Of a stretch of DNA of 64,000 nucleotides, positions 1-7,470 are shown piece after piece. The notes beneath the pieces were generated by a model. The model did not search any database, had not been told where the DNA came from, and saw only the letters and a program-made list of their open reading frames with translations. The position numbers were made by a program, and so were the translations under genes. Every line of letters begins with the position of its first letter. Position 1 is the stretch's first letter. Source of the stretch: Bradyrhizobium sp. 199 (lineage in GTDB: Bacteria; Pseudomonadota; Alphaproteobacteria; Rhizobiales; Xanthobacteraceae); contig NZ_JADPJI010000011.1 in NCBI RefSeq assembly GCF_023073355.1, positions 1 to 64,000 on the forward strand, in the 5' to 3' direction.

Positions 1-575
1 CGGCACGAGATGGGGCGCGCGGGCAGGGCGGGTAGTCCCTGTGAGCCCGAAACCCGCGTGCGGACGAGCGGCGCTGTTCAGTTCGTCTCGCCACATTCTT
101 GCGGCAACGTCGACAAGGCCGGGAGATAATGTGGTGACCAGCGAACGCGCGTACGGCAAAACCGTGTGGTCCTGGCCGTCGTTGCTACGGTCCAGCCTTT
201 CGAAGATGCGCGCGAGCCCAACCGGGCGGACGGCATCGTCAATTCAAAAGGCGAGGGAGGCCCAGAGGGAACTCGGCTCCCGGGAGAGCACGGCATAAGC
301 CGTCCGACCACCGCGCAGGGAAGGCCGAGTGATCGGCAACACCTGTATGCTGCTGTGCGGTTCTTCCTGCGTGTGCAATTCGCGCAGCGGACCGCGGGTG
401 CGAGCTGGCACCCGGCCTTCCCTGCGCCCGCTTGGGTTTGAGGGCGGAGCGACCAAGCAAAGCTCGGGCGAAATCAGCCGCGAGGATGCGAAGGTGTGTC
501 TGAAATTCAAGGGCGATTTGAGAGAGCGAATCTGCTGCGCGCCGCAATGCCGCGTCGGGCGAAGAAAACGCCTCA
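1..575. other. No convincing gene; possible dispersed-repeat region
   Basis: Several short open frames overlap here on both strands, but none has a good start, a recognisable domain or the codon bias of the neighbours. From memory, the minus-strand text resembles short spurious peptides seen repeatedly in Bradyrhizobium annotations, which would suggest a dispersed noncoding repeat. That is recollection, not a search result. The right end, from about 556, merges into a repeat family that also occurs at 37010-37113. Confidence 0.4.
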
Positions 576-620
576 AAACAAAAAGCTGCGGCTTCGGTCC
601 TGATTCAATCAGAACCGAAG
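576..620 (-). terminator. Terminator of the cytochrome c gene
   Basis: On the minus strand, downstream of the cytochrome c stop, an inverted repeat (CTTCGGTTCTGATT / AATCAGGACCGAAG, nearly perfect, at 592-620) is followed by a T-rich run, read as A-rich at 574-585. The hairpin also matches the end of a dispersed repeat (see 37010), so it may be a repeat recruited as a terminator. Confidence 0.55.
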
Positions 621-645
621 CTTGTTGCCGCCGCCTTATGCGAGC

Positions 646-1041
646 TTACTGCTTGATCTTCCCGTCCTTGTCGAACTGGGAGATGAAGGACCAGAGATTG
701 TTGATTTCGGTCTCGTTCTTGATGCCGGCGAACGCCATCTTGGTGCCGGGAATCTTGGCCTTGGGATCCTTGATGTATTCCTTGAACGTGGCCTCGTCCC
801 AGGTAATGCCGGAATTCTTGTTCGCATCCGAATAATTGTAGCCCTCGGCGGTGCCCGACTTGCGGCCGTTGAGACCGTTGAGCTCGGGACCGACCTTGTT
901 CTTGGCGCCTTCGCCGATCGCGTGGCAGGCCAGGCATTTGTTGAACGATGTCTTTCCGGCTGCGACATCCTGCGCCATCGCGGCGGCAGCGGTGGCAATC
1001 ACGGTGAGGATGGTCAGTGCGCCAAAGGTCAATTTTGTCAT
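646..1041 (-). CDS. Class I soluble cytochrome c (c2/c550 type)
   Basis: 131-residue exported electron carrier. Residues 1-23 form a Sec signal peptide ending AMA-Q. The haem attachment motif CLACH is at residues 36-40, and the axial methionine lies in GTKMAF, near residue 102. The size and the two ligands fit the mitochondrial-like cytochrome c2/c550 family, which shuttles electrons between the bc1 complex and oxidases or periplasmic reductases. Bradyrhizobium CycA belongs to this family, but several paralogues exist, so no symbol is given. The gene is monocistronic, divergent from glcD across a 277-bp gap, and followed by a hairpin terminator. Confidence 0.9.
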   Translation of the reverse strand: MTKLTFGALTILTVIATAAAAMAQDVAAGKTSFNKCLACHAIGEGAKNKVGPELNGLNGRKSGTAEGYNYSDANKNSGITWDEATFKEYIKDPKAKIPGTKMAFAGIKNETEINNLWSFISQFDKDGKIKQ

Positions 1042-1318
1042 CGGTTGCTCTTCGTCTCTTCCCTGGTGGGTCTGGTCTGGTCAGTCTAGCCTGATCGCAA
1101 TCGCCCGACATGCCGGTTTTGGCAGGCCTGCTCGGCTTGGACAAGCCACGAAACCATGACAGGTTTCACGATTTCCTACTTGTCCCAGAGCGAACTCGCT
1201 TGAGATCGTCGATCCGACTTTCGGATGCCCTACCCAAACAGGCGCGGACGTGATTGATTTGCCGAGACAAATTGATCGTGGGCCATGAGCCGGAAGGGTA
1301 TGTCGTGAAGGATTTGAA

Positions 1319-2812
1319 ATGGCCATCATGATGCCTGCAAGCGACCAGACGGTGCTTGCGCGCCGCGCGGAGATCGTTGCCGCGTTGCGCGCAATCGTGC
1401 CTGGCGAGGGCGTGATCGATACGCCTGCCGAGATGCGGGCCTACGAATCCGACGGCCTGACCGCCTATCGGCAGCCGCCGATGGTCGTGGTGCTGCCCGA
1501 TACGACCGAGCAGGTCTCGCTCATCCTGAAATATTGTGCAGGGCAAGGCATCAAGGTGGTGCCGCGCGGCTCCGGCACGTCGCTATCGGGCGGCGCACTG
1601 CCGCTCGAAGACGGCGTGCTCCTCGGCCTCGGCAAGTTCAAGCGCATCCGCGAGATCGATTTCGACAACCGCGTCGTCGTCACCGAGCCCGGCGTCACCA
1701 ATCTGGCGATCAGCCAGGCGGTCGCCCATGCCGGCTTCTACTATGCCCCTGATCCGTCCTCCCAGATAGCCTGCTCGATCGGCGGCAATGTCGCGGAAAA
1801 TTCCGGCGGCGTGCACTGCCTCAAATACGGCATGACCACCAATAACGTGCTCGGCTGCGAGATCGTGCTGATGAGCGGCGAAATCCTGCGCATTGGCGGC
1901 AAATCGGCGGAGAACGCGGGCTACGATCTGATGGGTGTCATCACCGGCTCCGAAGGCCTGCTTGGCGTCATCACCGAGATCACGGTACGCATCCTGCAGA
2001 AGCCGGAGACGGCGCGCGCGCTGATGGTCGGATTTGCCGAGGTCGAGCCCGCCGGCGAATGCGTGGCGCGCATCATCGGCGCCGGTATCATCCCCGGCGG
2101 CATGGAGATGATGGACAAGCCCGCGATCCACGCCGCGGAAGCCTTCGTCCACGCCGGCTATCCGCTCGACGTGGAAGCGCTGCTCATCATCGAGCTCGAC
2201 GGTCCGAAGATCGAGGTCGACGAGCTGATCACGCGCGTCGAGAGTATCGCAAGAGGCTGTGGCTCGGTGACGCTGCAGATCTCCAATTCCGAGGCCGAGC
2301 GAAACCTGTTCTGGGCGGGCCGCAAGGCCGCGTTCCCGGCCGTCGGCCGCATCTCGCCGGACTATCTCTGCATGGACGGCACTATCCCGCGCGGCGCGCT
2401 GCCGAAGGCGCTGGCGCGCATCCGCGAACTCGGCGAAAAATACCAGCTCGGCTGCGCCAATGTGTTCCACGCCGGTGACGGCAATCTGCACCCGCTGATC
2501 CTGTACGATGCCAACAAGCCCGGCGAGATCGAGCGCGCCGAGGCCTTCGGCGCCGACATCCTGCGTGCCTGCGTCGAGTTCGGCGGCGTCCTTACCGGCG
2601 AGCATGGCGTCGGCATCGAGAAGCGCGACCTGATGCCGGAGATGTTCAGCGAGATCGACCTCAACCAGCAGCAGCGGCTGAAATGCGCCTTCGACGCGCA
2701 GGGCCTGCTCAATCCCGGAAAGGTGTTCCCGACCCTGCATCGCTGCGCCGAGCTCGGCCGCGTGCATGTGCATGCGGGCAAGCTGGCGTTCCCGGACATC
2801 CCGCGGTTCTAG
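1319..2812 (+). CDS. glcD: Glycolate oxidase, FAD-linked subunit GlcD
   Basis: 497 residues, normal for GlcD. It oxidises glycolate (and related 2-hydroxy acids) to glyoxylate as the FAD-binding subunit of the GlcDEF membrane-associated complex. The FAD-binding PCMH fold covers roughly residues 50-230, with the RGSGTSLSGG motif near residue 84 and SIGGNVAENSGG near 155. The C-terminal FAD-oxidase domain includes NVFHAGDGNLHP and GEHGVG (about residues 380-430). An ATG at 1319 is preceded by an AAGGA-like ribosome binding site. It is the first gene of glcDEF, and glcE follows after 78 bp. Confidence 0.95.
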   Translation: MAIMMPASDQTVLARRAEIVAALRAIVPGEGVIDTPAEMRAYESDGLTAYRQPPMVVVLPDTTEQVSLILKYCAGQGIKVVPRGSGTSLSGGALPLEDGVLLGLGKFKRIREIDFDNRVVVTEPGVTNLAISQAVAHAGFYYAPDPSSQIACSIGGNVAENSGGVHCLKYGMTTNNVLGCEIVLMSGEILRIGGKSAENAGYDLMGVITGSEGLLGVITEITVRILQKPETARALMVGFAEVEPAGECVARIIGAGIIPGGMEMMDKPAIHAAEAFVHAGYPLDVEALLIIELDGPKIEVDELITRVESIARGCGSVTLQISNSEAERNLFWAGRKAAFPAVGRISPDYLCMDGTIPRGALPKALARIRELGEKYQLGCANVFHAGDGNLHPLILYDANKPGEIERAEAFGADILRACVEFGGVLTGEHGVGIEKRDLMPEMFSEIDLNQQQRLKCAFDAQGLLNPGKVFPTLHRCAELGRVHVHAGKLAFPDIPRF

Positions 2813-2890
2813 CGTCGGCGTCGGTCGCTGTGCCTTCACTGCAATGCGCCAAATTTGCTTTCCCTTGTAAACTTCGATACCGGCTCAATC

Positions 2891-4129
2891 GTGGATACGC
2901 TTAAGGTCAGAGACGCCAAAGACGTCGAAGAGGTGGTGCGCGCGGCGATTGCCAATGAGCAGCCGCTCGAGATCATCGGTCATGGCTCCAAGCGCGGCAT
3001 CGGCCATGCCATGGCGACCAATGCCGTGCTCGACGTCTCCGCGCTCAATGCCGTCACCGCCTACGAGCCGAACGAGCTGATCATCACGCTCCAGGCCGGT
3101 GCGCCGCTTAGCGACGTGCTGTCGCTGATCGATGCCAAGAACCAGCAATTCGCCTTCGAACCTGTCAACACCGCGCCGCTGCTCGGCACGCCGGCGCTTG
3201 GCACGATCGGCGGCATGATCGCGGCCGGGCTCGCCGGCCCGCGGCGCATCAGGGCGGGCGGGGCGCGCGATCACCTGCTCGGGGCGCATGCCGTGTCCGG
3301 TTTCGGCGACAGCTTCAAGACCGGCGGCAAGGTCGTGAAGAATGTCACCGGCTACGACCTCTGCAAGCTTCTCGCAGGGTCCTGGGGCACGCTGTCGGTG
3401 ATGACCGAGGTCACGCTGAAGGTGATGCCTAAGCCTGAGGCCGAGCGGACGCTGCTGCTGCGCGGGCTCGACGATGCCGCCGCCAACAAGGCCATGACCG
3501 CTGCGCTCGGCTCGCCCTTCGACGTCTCCGGTGCCGCGCATCTGCCGAAATCGGCATTCCCCGCCAAGACCGAGGGGCTTGGCGATTTCGCCGGCCAGGG
3601 GGAGGCGCTGACCGTGCTGCGGCTCGAGGGCATCACGGCTTCCGCCGCCCACCGTGCCGGATCGCTGCGCGAATTGCTGGCGCCGTTCGGAACCGCGACG
3701 CTGATCGAGGACGTGGCGTCCGCGGCGCTGTGGGCCACGATCCGCGACGTGCTGCCGTTCGCGGCCAGCGCCGCGCTCGGCGCTTGGCCGGTCTGGCGCA
3801 TCGTCTGTCCGCCGGCCTCGGGCGCCATGCTCGGGGCGCAATTGGCACGCGAGACGGGAGGCGATGTCATCTACGATTGGGGCGGCGGCCTGATCTGGGC
3901 GGCGCTCCCGCCGAGGCCGGACGCGCATGCCCCGGCGGTGCGCGCGCGTGCGAACGCGGCCGGAGGACACGCCACGCTGATCCGGGCGGCCGAGGATGTC
4001 AGACGCGATGTCGACGTATTCCATCCGCAAGCTCCAGGTATTGCTGCACTGAGCGAGCGGGTGCGCGCCAGTTTCGATCCAAAAACCATTCTCAACCGAG
4101 GACGCTTGAGGCGGGGCGCGGGGGCATGA
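2891..4129 (+). CDS. glcE: Glycolate oxidase, FAD-binding subunit GlcE
   Basis: 412 residues when started at GTG 2891, giving an N-terminus of MDTLKVRDAKDVEEVVR, typical of GlcE. An in-frame TTG at 2855 would add 12 residues but fits less well. It is the second, shorter FAD_binding_4 subunit of glycolate oxidase. PCMH-fold landmarks include GTIGGMIAAGLAGPRR and GGKVVKNVTGYDL. The stop overlaps the glcF start by four bases (ATGA), so translation is likely coupled. It has no catalytic role alone and works with GlcD and GlcF. Confidence 0.93.
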   Translation: MDTLKVRDAKDVEEVVRAAIANEQPLEIIGHGSKRGIGHAMATNAVLDVSALNAVTAYEPNELIITLQAGAPLSDVLSLIDAKNQQFAFEPVNTAPLLGTPALGTIGGMIAAGLAGPRRIRAGGARDHLLGAHAVSGFGDSFKTGGKVVKNVTGYDLCKLLAGSWGTLSVMTEVTLKVMPKPEAERTLLLRGLDDAAANKAMTAALGSPFDVSGAAHLPKSAFPAKTEGLGDFAGQGEALTVLRLEGITASAAHRAGSLRELLAPFGTATLIEDVASAALWATIRDVLPFAASAALGAWPVWRIVCPPASGAMLGAQLARETGGDVIYDWGGGLIWAALPPRPDAHAPAVRARANAAGGHATLIRAAEDVRRDVDVFHPQAPGIAALSERVRASFDPKTILNRGRLRRGAGA

Positions 4130-5448
4130 AGACCGAATTCTCACTGGCGCAGCTCGCTGACCCCGATATCGCGGAAGCCGACAAGATCCTGCGCGCCTGC
4201 GTCCATTGCGGCTTCTGCACCGCAACTTGTCCGACCTATGTGCTGCTCGGCGACGAGCTCGATAGCCCGCGCGGCCGCATCTATCTGATCAAGGAGATGC
4301 TGGAGAAAGACCAGGCGCCGACGGCCGAGGTGGTCAAGCATGTCGACCGCTGCCTGTCGTGCCTGGCCTGCATGACGACCTGCCCCTCGGGGGTGAACTA
4401 CATGCATCTCGTCGACCAGGCCCGTGTCAGGATCGAGCAGCGCTACCAGCGCCCGCTCACCGAACGGCTGTTGCGCCAGGTGCTGGCGTTCGTGCTGCCG
4501 GACCCACGGCGTTTTCGCATGAGCATGGTGTTGGCAAGGCTGGCCCGCCCGCTAGCGGTGCTCCTGCCAACGCCTCGTCCCTCCGCCACGCCGGGCCTGA
4601 TCCAGCGCCTCAAGGCGATGCTGGCACTGGCGCCCAGCCGGTTGCCGTCGCCGGGCCCCGCCGGCGGCAGCGTGTTCGCGGCGCTGGGCAAGAAGCGGGG
4701 CCGGGTCGCGCTGCTGCAAGGCTGCGCGCAGCAAGTGCTGGCGCCGCGCATCAACCAGGCTGCCATCAGCCTTCTCACCCGCCATGGCATCGAGGTTGTC
4801 CTTGTTAGGGACGAGCAGTGCTGCGGCGCGCTGACCCATCACCTCGGCAACGACCAGGATGCATTGGCGCGGGCGCGGGCCAATGTCACGGCGTGGCGGA
4901 AGGAAGCGGCCGGCGAGGGGCTCGACGCCATCCTGGTGACCGCGTCCGGCTGCGGCACGGTGATCAAGGATTATGGCTATCTCCTGCGCGAGGATGCTGC
5001 GTTCGCCGCCGACGCGGCGAACGTGTCCGCGCTCGCCAAGGACATCACTGAATATGTCGCCGGTCTCGGACTCGAACCAACCGCGCGACAAGACAACATC
5101 GTCGTCGCCTATCACTCAGCATGTTCGTTGCAGCACGGACAGAAAATCACAGGGCTTCCGAAAGAATTGCTTTCCAAGAATGGATTCGTGGTGAAAGATG
5201 TGCCGGAGAGCCATTTGTGTTGCGGTTCGGCGGGGACCTACAACATTCTCCAGCCCGAGCTTGCGGGTCGGTTGCGCGATCGCAAGGTCGCCAACATCGC
5301 GAGCGTCAAGCCGGACATGATTGCCGCGGGCAATATCGGCTGCATGGTGCAGATTGCCAGTGGCACGTCAGTTCCGGTCGTACACACGATTGAGCTTCTC
5401 GATTGGGCTACGGGCGGGTCGCGACCGGCATTGAATGCGCAAGTTTGA
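4126..5448 (+). CDS. glcF: Glycolate oxidase iron-sulfur subunit GlcF
   Basis: 440 residues. ATG 4126 overlaps the end of glcE and gives the standard GlcF N-terminus; the frame is open further upstream, but that part is a shadow of glcE. Two 4Fe-4S binding motifs are visible, CVHCGFCTATCP (about residues 25-36) and CLSCLACMTTCP (about 75-86). Two CCG domains follow (EQCCGALTHH and HLCCGSAGTY), as in heterodisulfide-reductase-like electron-transfer subunits. It passes electrons from the flavin subunits to the quinone pool. It is the last gene of glcDEF. Confidence 0.95.
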   Translation: MKTEFSLAQLADPDIAEADKILRACVHCGFCTATCPTYVLLGDELDSPRGRIYLIKEMLEKDQAPTAEVVKHVDRCLSCLACMTTCPSGVNYMHLVDQARVRIEQRYQRPLTERLLRQVLAFVLPDPRRFRMSMVLARLARPLAVLLPTPRPSATPGLIQRLKAMLALAPSRLPSPGPAGGSVFAALGKKRGRVALLQGCAQQVLAPRINQAAISLLTRHGIEVVLVRDEQCCGALTHHLGNDQDALARARANVTAWRKEAAGEGLDAILVTASGCGTVIKDYGYLLREDAAFAADAANVSALAKDITEYVAGLGLEPTARQDNIVVAYHSACSLQHGQKITGLPKELLSKNGFVVKDVPESHLCCGSAGTYNILQPELAGRLRDRKVANIASVKPDMIAAGNIGCMVQIASGTSVPVVHTIELLDWATGGSRPALNAQV

Positions 5449-5531
5449 GCTTTCAGAGCCTGAACTTTCCTCCCAGGTGACGACTGAGGATGCCCGATCA
5501 ATCATGGTTTGGCGGCAACAGGAGGACCACG

Positions 5532-5918
5532 ATGGCGAAAGCGAAAAAGAAGAAAAGCAAGAAGGCCAAAAAGGCCAAGAAGGCTGTAGCGGCGAAGAAA
5601 TCCGCTAAGAAGGCAGCCAAGAAGTCCGCGAAGAAATCCGCGAAGAAGTCTGCAAAAAAATCGGCCAAGAAGTCGGCCAAAAAAGCTTCGAAAAAGGCAG
5701 CCCCGAAAAAGGCCGCCAAGAAGGCTGTGAAGACCACCGCCAAGAAGGCTGCACCGAAGAAGGCCGCGAAGAAGGCGGCACCGAAGAAGGCGAAGGCAGC
5801 TCCCGCACCGAAGCCATCAGCACCGGCGGCAGCTCCGGCTCCCGAGCCGGCAGCCGAGACAAGTTGGGCGATGCCTTCGTCTTCTGCGGAAGCGGCACCG
5901 GCTGAGGGGCAAAGCTAG
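5532..5918 (+). CDS. Lysine/alanine-rich histone H1-like protein
   Basis: 128 residues made almost wholly of Lys, Ala, Ser and Pro, with repeated KKSAKKSAKK blocks (residues 15-65), then PKKAAKKA blocks, and a Pro/Ala-rich acidic tail. ATG 5532 is chosen because GGAGGACC lies just upstream; an ATG at 5490 would add 14 residues without a good site. It resembles bacterial H1-like/AlgP-type DNA-binding tails and probably binds DNA or RNA nonspecifically. The function is inferred from composition only. The antisense frame is open because of the biased composition and is not a gene. Confidence 0.75.
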   Translation: MAKAKKKKSKKAKKAKKAVAAKKSAKKAAKKSAKKSAKKSAKKSAKKSAKKASKKAAPKKAAKKAVKTTAKKAAPKKAAKKAAPKKAKAAPAPKPSAPAAAPAPEPAAETSWAMPSSSAEAAPAEGQS

Positions 5919-5953
5919 GTCCTGCCCGGCGACCGCGATCGACAACTAGGGAA

Positions 5954-5982
5954 GGCCGCTGCGGTGACGCTGCGGCCTTTTT
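5954..5982 (+). terminator. Rho-independent terminator after the histone-like gene
   Basis: GGCCGC (5954-5959) pairs with GCGGCC (5972-5977) around a 12-base loop and is followed directly by TTTTT. Confidence 0.75.
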
Positions 5983-6309
5983 GCATCGCCACAGGGGACA
6001 GCCGGAAGCCGCCCTTTCCCGCGCCTGTCTGATTCGTGGGCCCGGCTGCTACGCGGGCCGCCTTCCCGTAATTGCACGGTTTCTCCTTGCACTTTGGCGT
6101 GCAGATGATGTGGTCGAGAAGACACACGGGCTGACAACCTGCCGTGGAATCGTCAAAACGCCCAAAAAGTCGGCAGATGCCCGTGATTTTTGCTTCACGA
6201 CCCACATCCCCCAATCCAGATTGTCGCAGTAACGCAATTTTGCACACAGGTCGGTTTGCCCCGGGGCTTCCGGGATCCGACTGGTAAGACCTTGGCGATG
6301 GGGATCGAA
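5983..6309 (+). other. Upstream region of the porin gene
   Basis: A 327-bp gap between a terminator and the TorF-type gene, AT-richer than the flanks. It presumably carries the promoter and leader of the next gene, but no boxes stand out enough to call. No coding frame here has support. Confidence 0.4.
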
Positions 6310-7326
6310 ATGAAAAAAGTGGCTTTGTTGGCAACGGCGCTGGCAATGGTGACGACGGGTTCGGCTTTCGCGGCAGACATGCGCCTGAAGGCATTGAAGG
6401 CTCCGCCGCCGCCTGCCTTCGATCCCTGGGATATCGCCTTCGGCGGCGCCGTCATGAGCGACTACATCTTCCGCGGTATCACCCAGTCGAACCACAAGCC
6501 GTCGGTCGCCGTCTATTTCGAGCCGCGCTACAACGTCACCAAGGACCTGCAGCTCTATGTCGGCGTGGCCGGTGAGAGCATTTCCTTCCCGAACCGGGCC
6601 GCGGCCGAGATCGACATCTACGGCGGTATCCGCCCGACCTTCGGTGCGTTCGCCTTCGATATCGGTGTCTGGGGTTACCTGTATCCTGGTGGGACCTGCT
6701 ATTACGGCGCGCCGACCGACACCGCCGGCAACCCGCTCAGCGCCCAGTGCGCCGCGAACGCCCTGCTCAACGGCAACGTGATGAAGAAGGACGTCAGCTT
6801 CTTCGAAGTCTACGGCAAGGTGAATTACACCATCAACGACAACTGGAGCGTCGGCCTCAACGAGTACTACACGCCGAGCTTCCTGAACTCCGGTGCGTGG
6901 GGCGACTATGTGTCGATCACCGCCAAGTACACCGCGCCGAGCACCATTTTCGGCTCCAGCGGCGTCGGCATGTACGTCTCGGGCGAATTCGGCCGCCAAT
7001 TCCTGGGCACGTCCGACTCGTTCTACGGCACCGGCATCGCTGCGCCGGGCTTCGCCGGTCCGTTCCCGAACGGCATCAAGTATGCCGACTACAACACCTG
7101 GAATATCGGCATCGGCTTCACCTACAAGGTCGTCACGCTCGATCTGCGCTACTCCGACACCGACCTTTCGAAGGCGAACTGCAACGCGTTCACCAGCGAT
7201 TATACGGCAGTCGCCAACGGCAGCTTCAGCAACATCAATCCGACCGGCGTCGGCTCCAACTGGTGCGGCGCGGCCGGCATCGCCAAGCTCTCGTTCGACC
7301 TGACGGCGATGACCAACCTGAAGTAA
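6310..7326 (+). CDS. TorF-family putative outer-membrane porin
   Basis: 338 residues. It begins MKKVALLATALAM and has a signal peptide cleaved after SAFA-A near residue 22. The mature part is rich in alternating aromatic beta-strand segments such as MSDYIFRGIT, typical of the TorF (TIGR02001) family of predicted porins. ATG 6310 is preceded by GGGGAT, and ATG 6298 is a possible alternative. The protein ends in a hydrophobic stretch but lacks a C-terminal Phe. Substrate unknown. It is monocistronic with a strong terminator. Confidence 0.85.
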   Translation: MKKVALLATALAMVTTGSAFAADMRLKALKAPPPPAFDPWDIAFGGAVMSDYIFRGITQSNHKPSVAVYFEPRYNVTKDLQLYVGVAGESISFPNRAAAEIDIYGGIRPTFGAFAFDIGVWGYLYPGGTCYYGAPTDTAGNPLSAQCAANALLNGNVMKKDVSFFEVYGKVNYTINDNWSVGLNEYYTPSFLNSGAWGDYVSITAKYTAPSTIFGSSGVGMYVSGEFGRQFLGTSDSFYGTGIAAPGFAGPFPNGIKYADYNTWNIGIGFTYKVVTLDLRYSDTDLSKANCNAFTSDYTAVANGSFSNINPTGVGSNWCGAAGIAKLSFDLTAMTNLK

Positions 7327-7350
7327 ATTTCTCCCCGAGACCATCTACGA

Positions 7351-7379
7351 GGGCGGCAGAGCAATCTGCCGCCCTTTTG
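7351..7379 (+). terminator. Rho-independent terminator after the TorF-type gene
   Basis: A perfect 10-bp stem, GGGCGGCAGA / TCTGCCGCCC, with a GCAA tetraloop, is followed by TTTTG. Confidence 0.9.
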
Positions 7380-7470
7380 TTTTAGGGGCGCGCTGTGAGG
7401 CGTCCGGGGCGAGAGCGCTGAGATGCTCGCTCGCGACGACGAAGCCGGAATGAAGAGCCCCCGGCTGGCC

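Noticed and set aside
3730..4125. Upstream extension of glcF
   Set aside because: It overlaps glcE fully; ATG 4126 gives the normal GlcF N-terminus and a coupled start.
1583..4225. Two long minus-strand frames opposite glcD and glcE
   Set aside because: Same effect of GC-rich coding DNA; glcDEF on the plus strand are full-length with all motifs.
5498..5743. 81-codon minus-strand frame rich in Phe and Ala (FFADFFADFL repeats)
   Set aside because: Exact complement of the lysine-rich repeats; it looks like a membrane protein only because AAG reads as CTT on the other strand.
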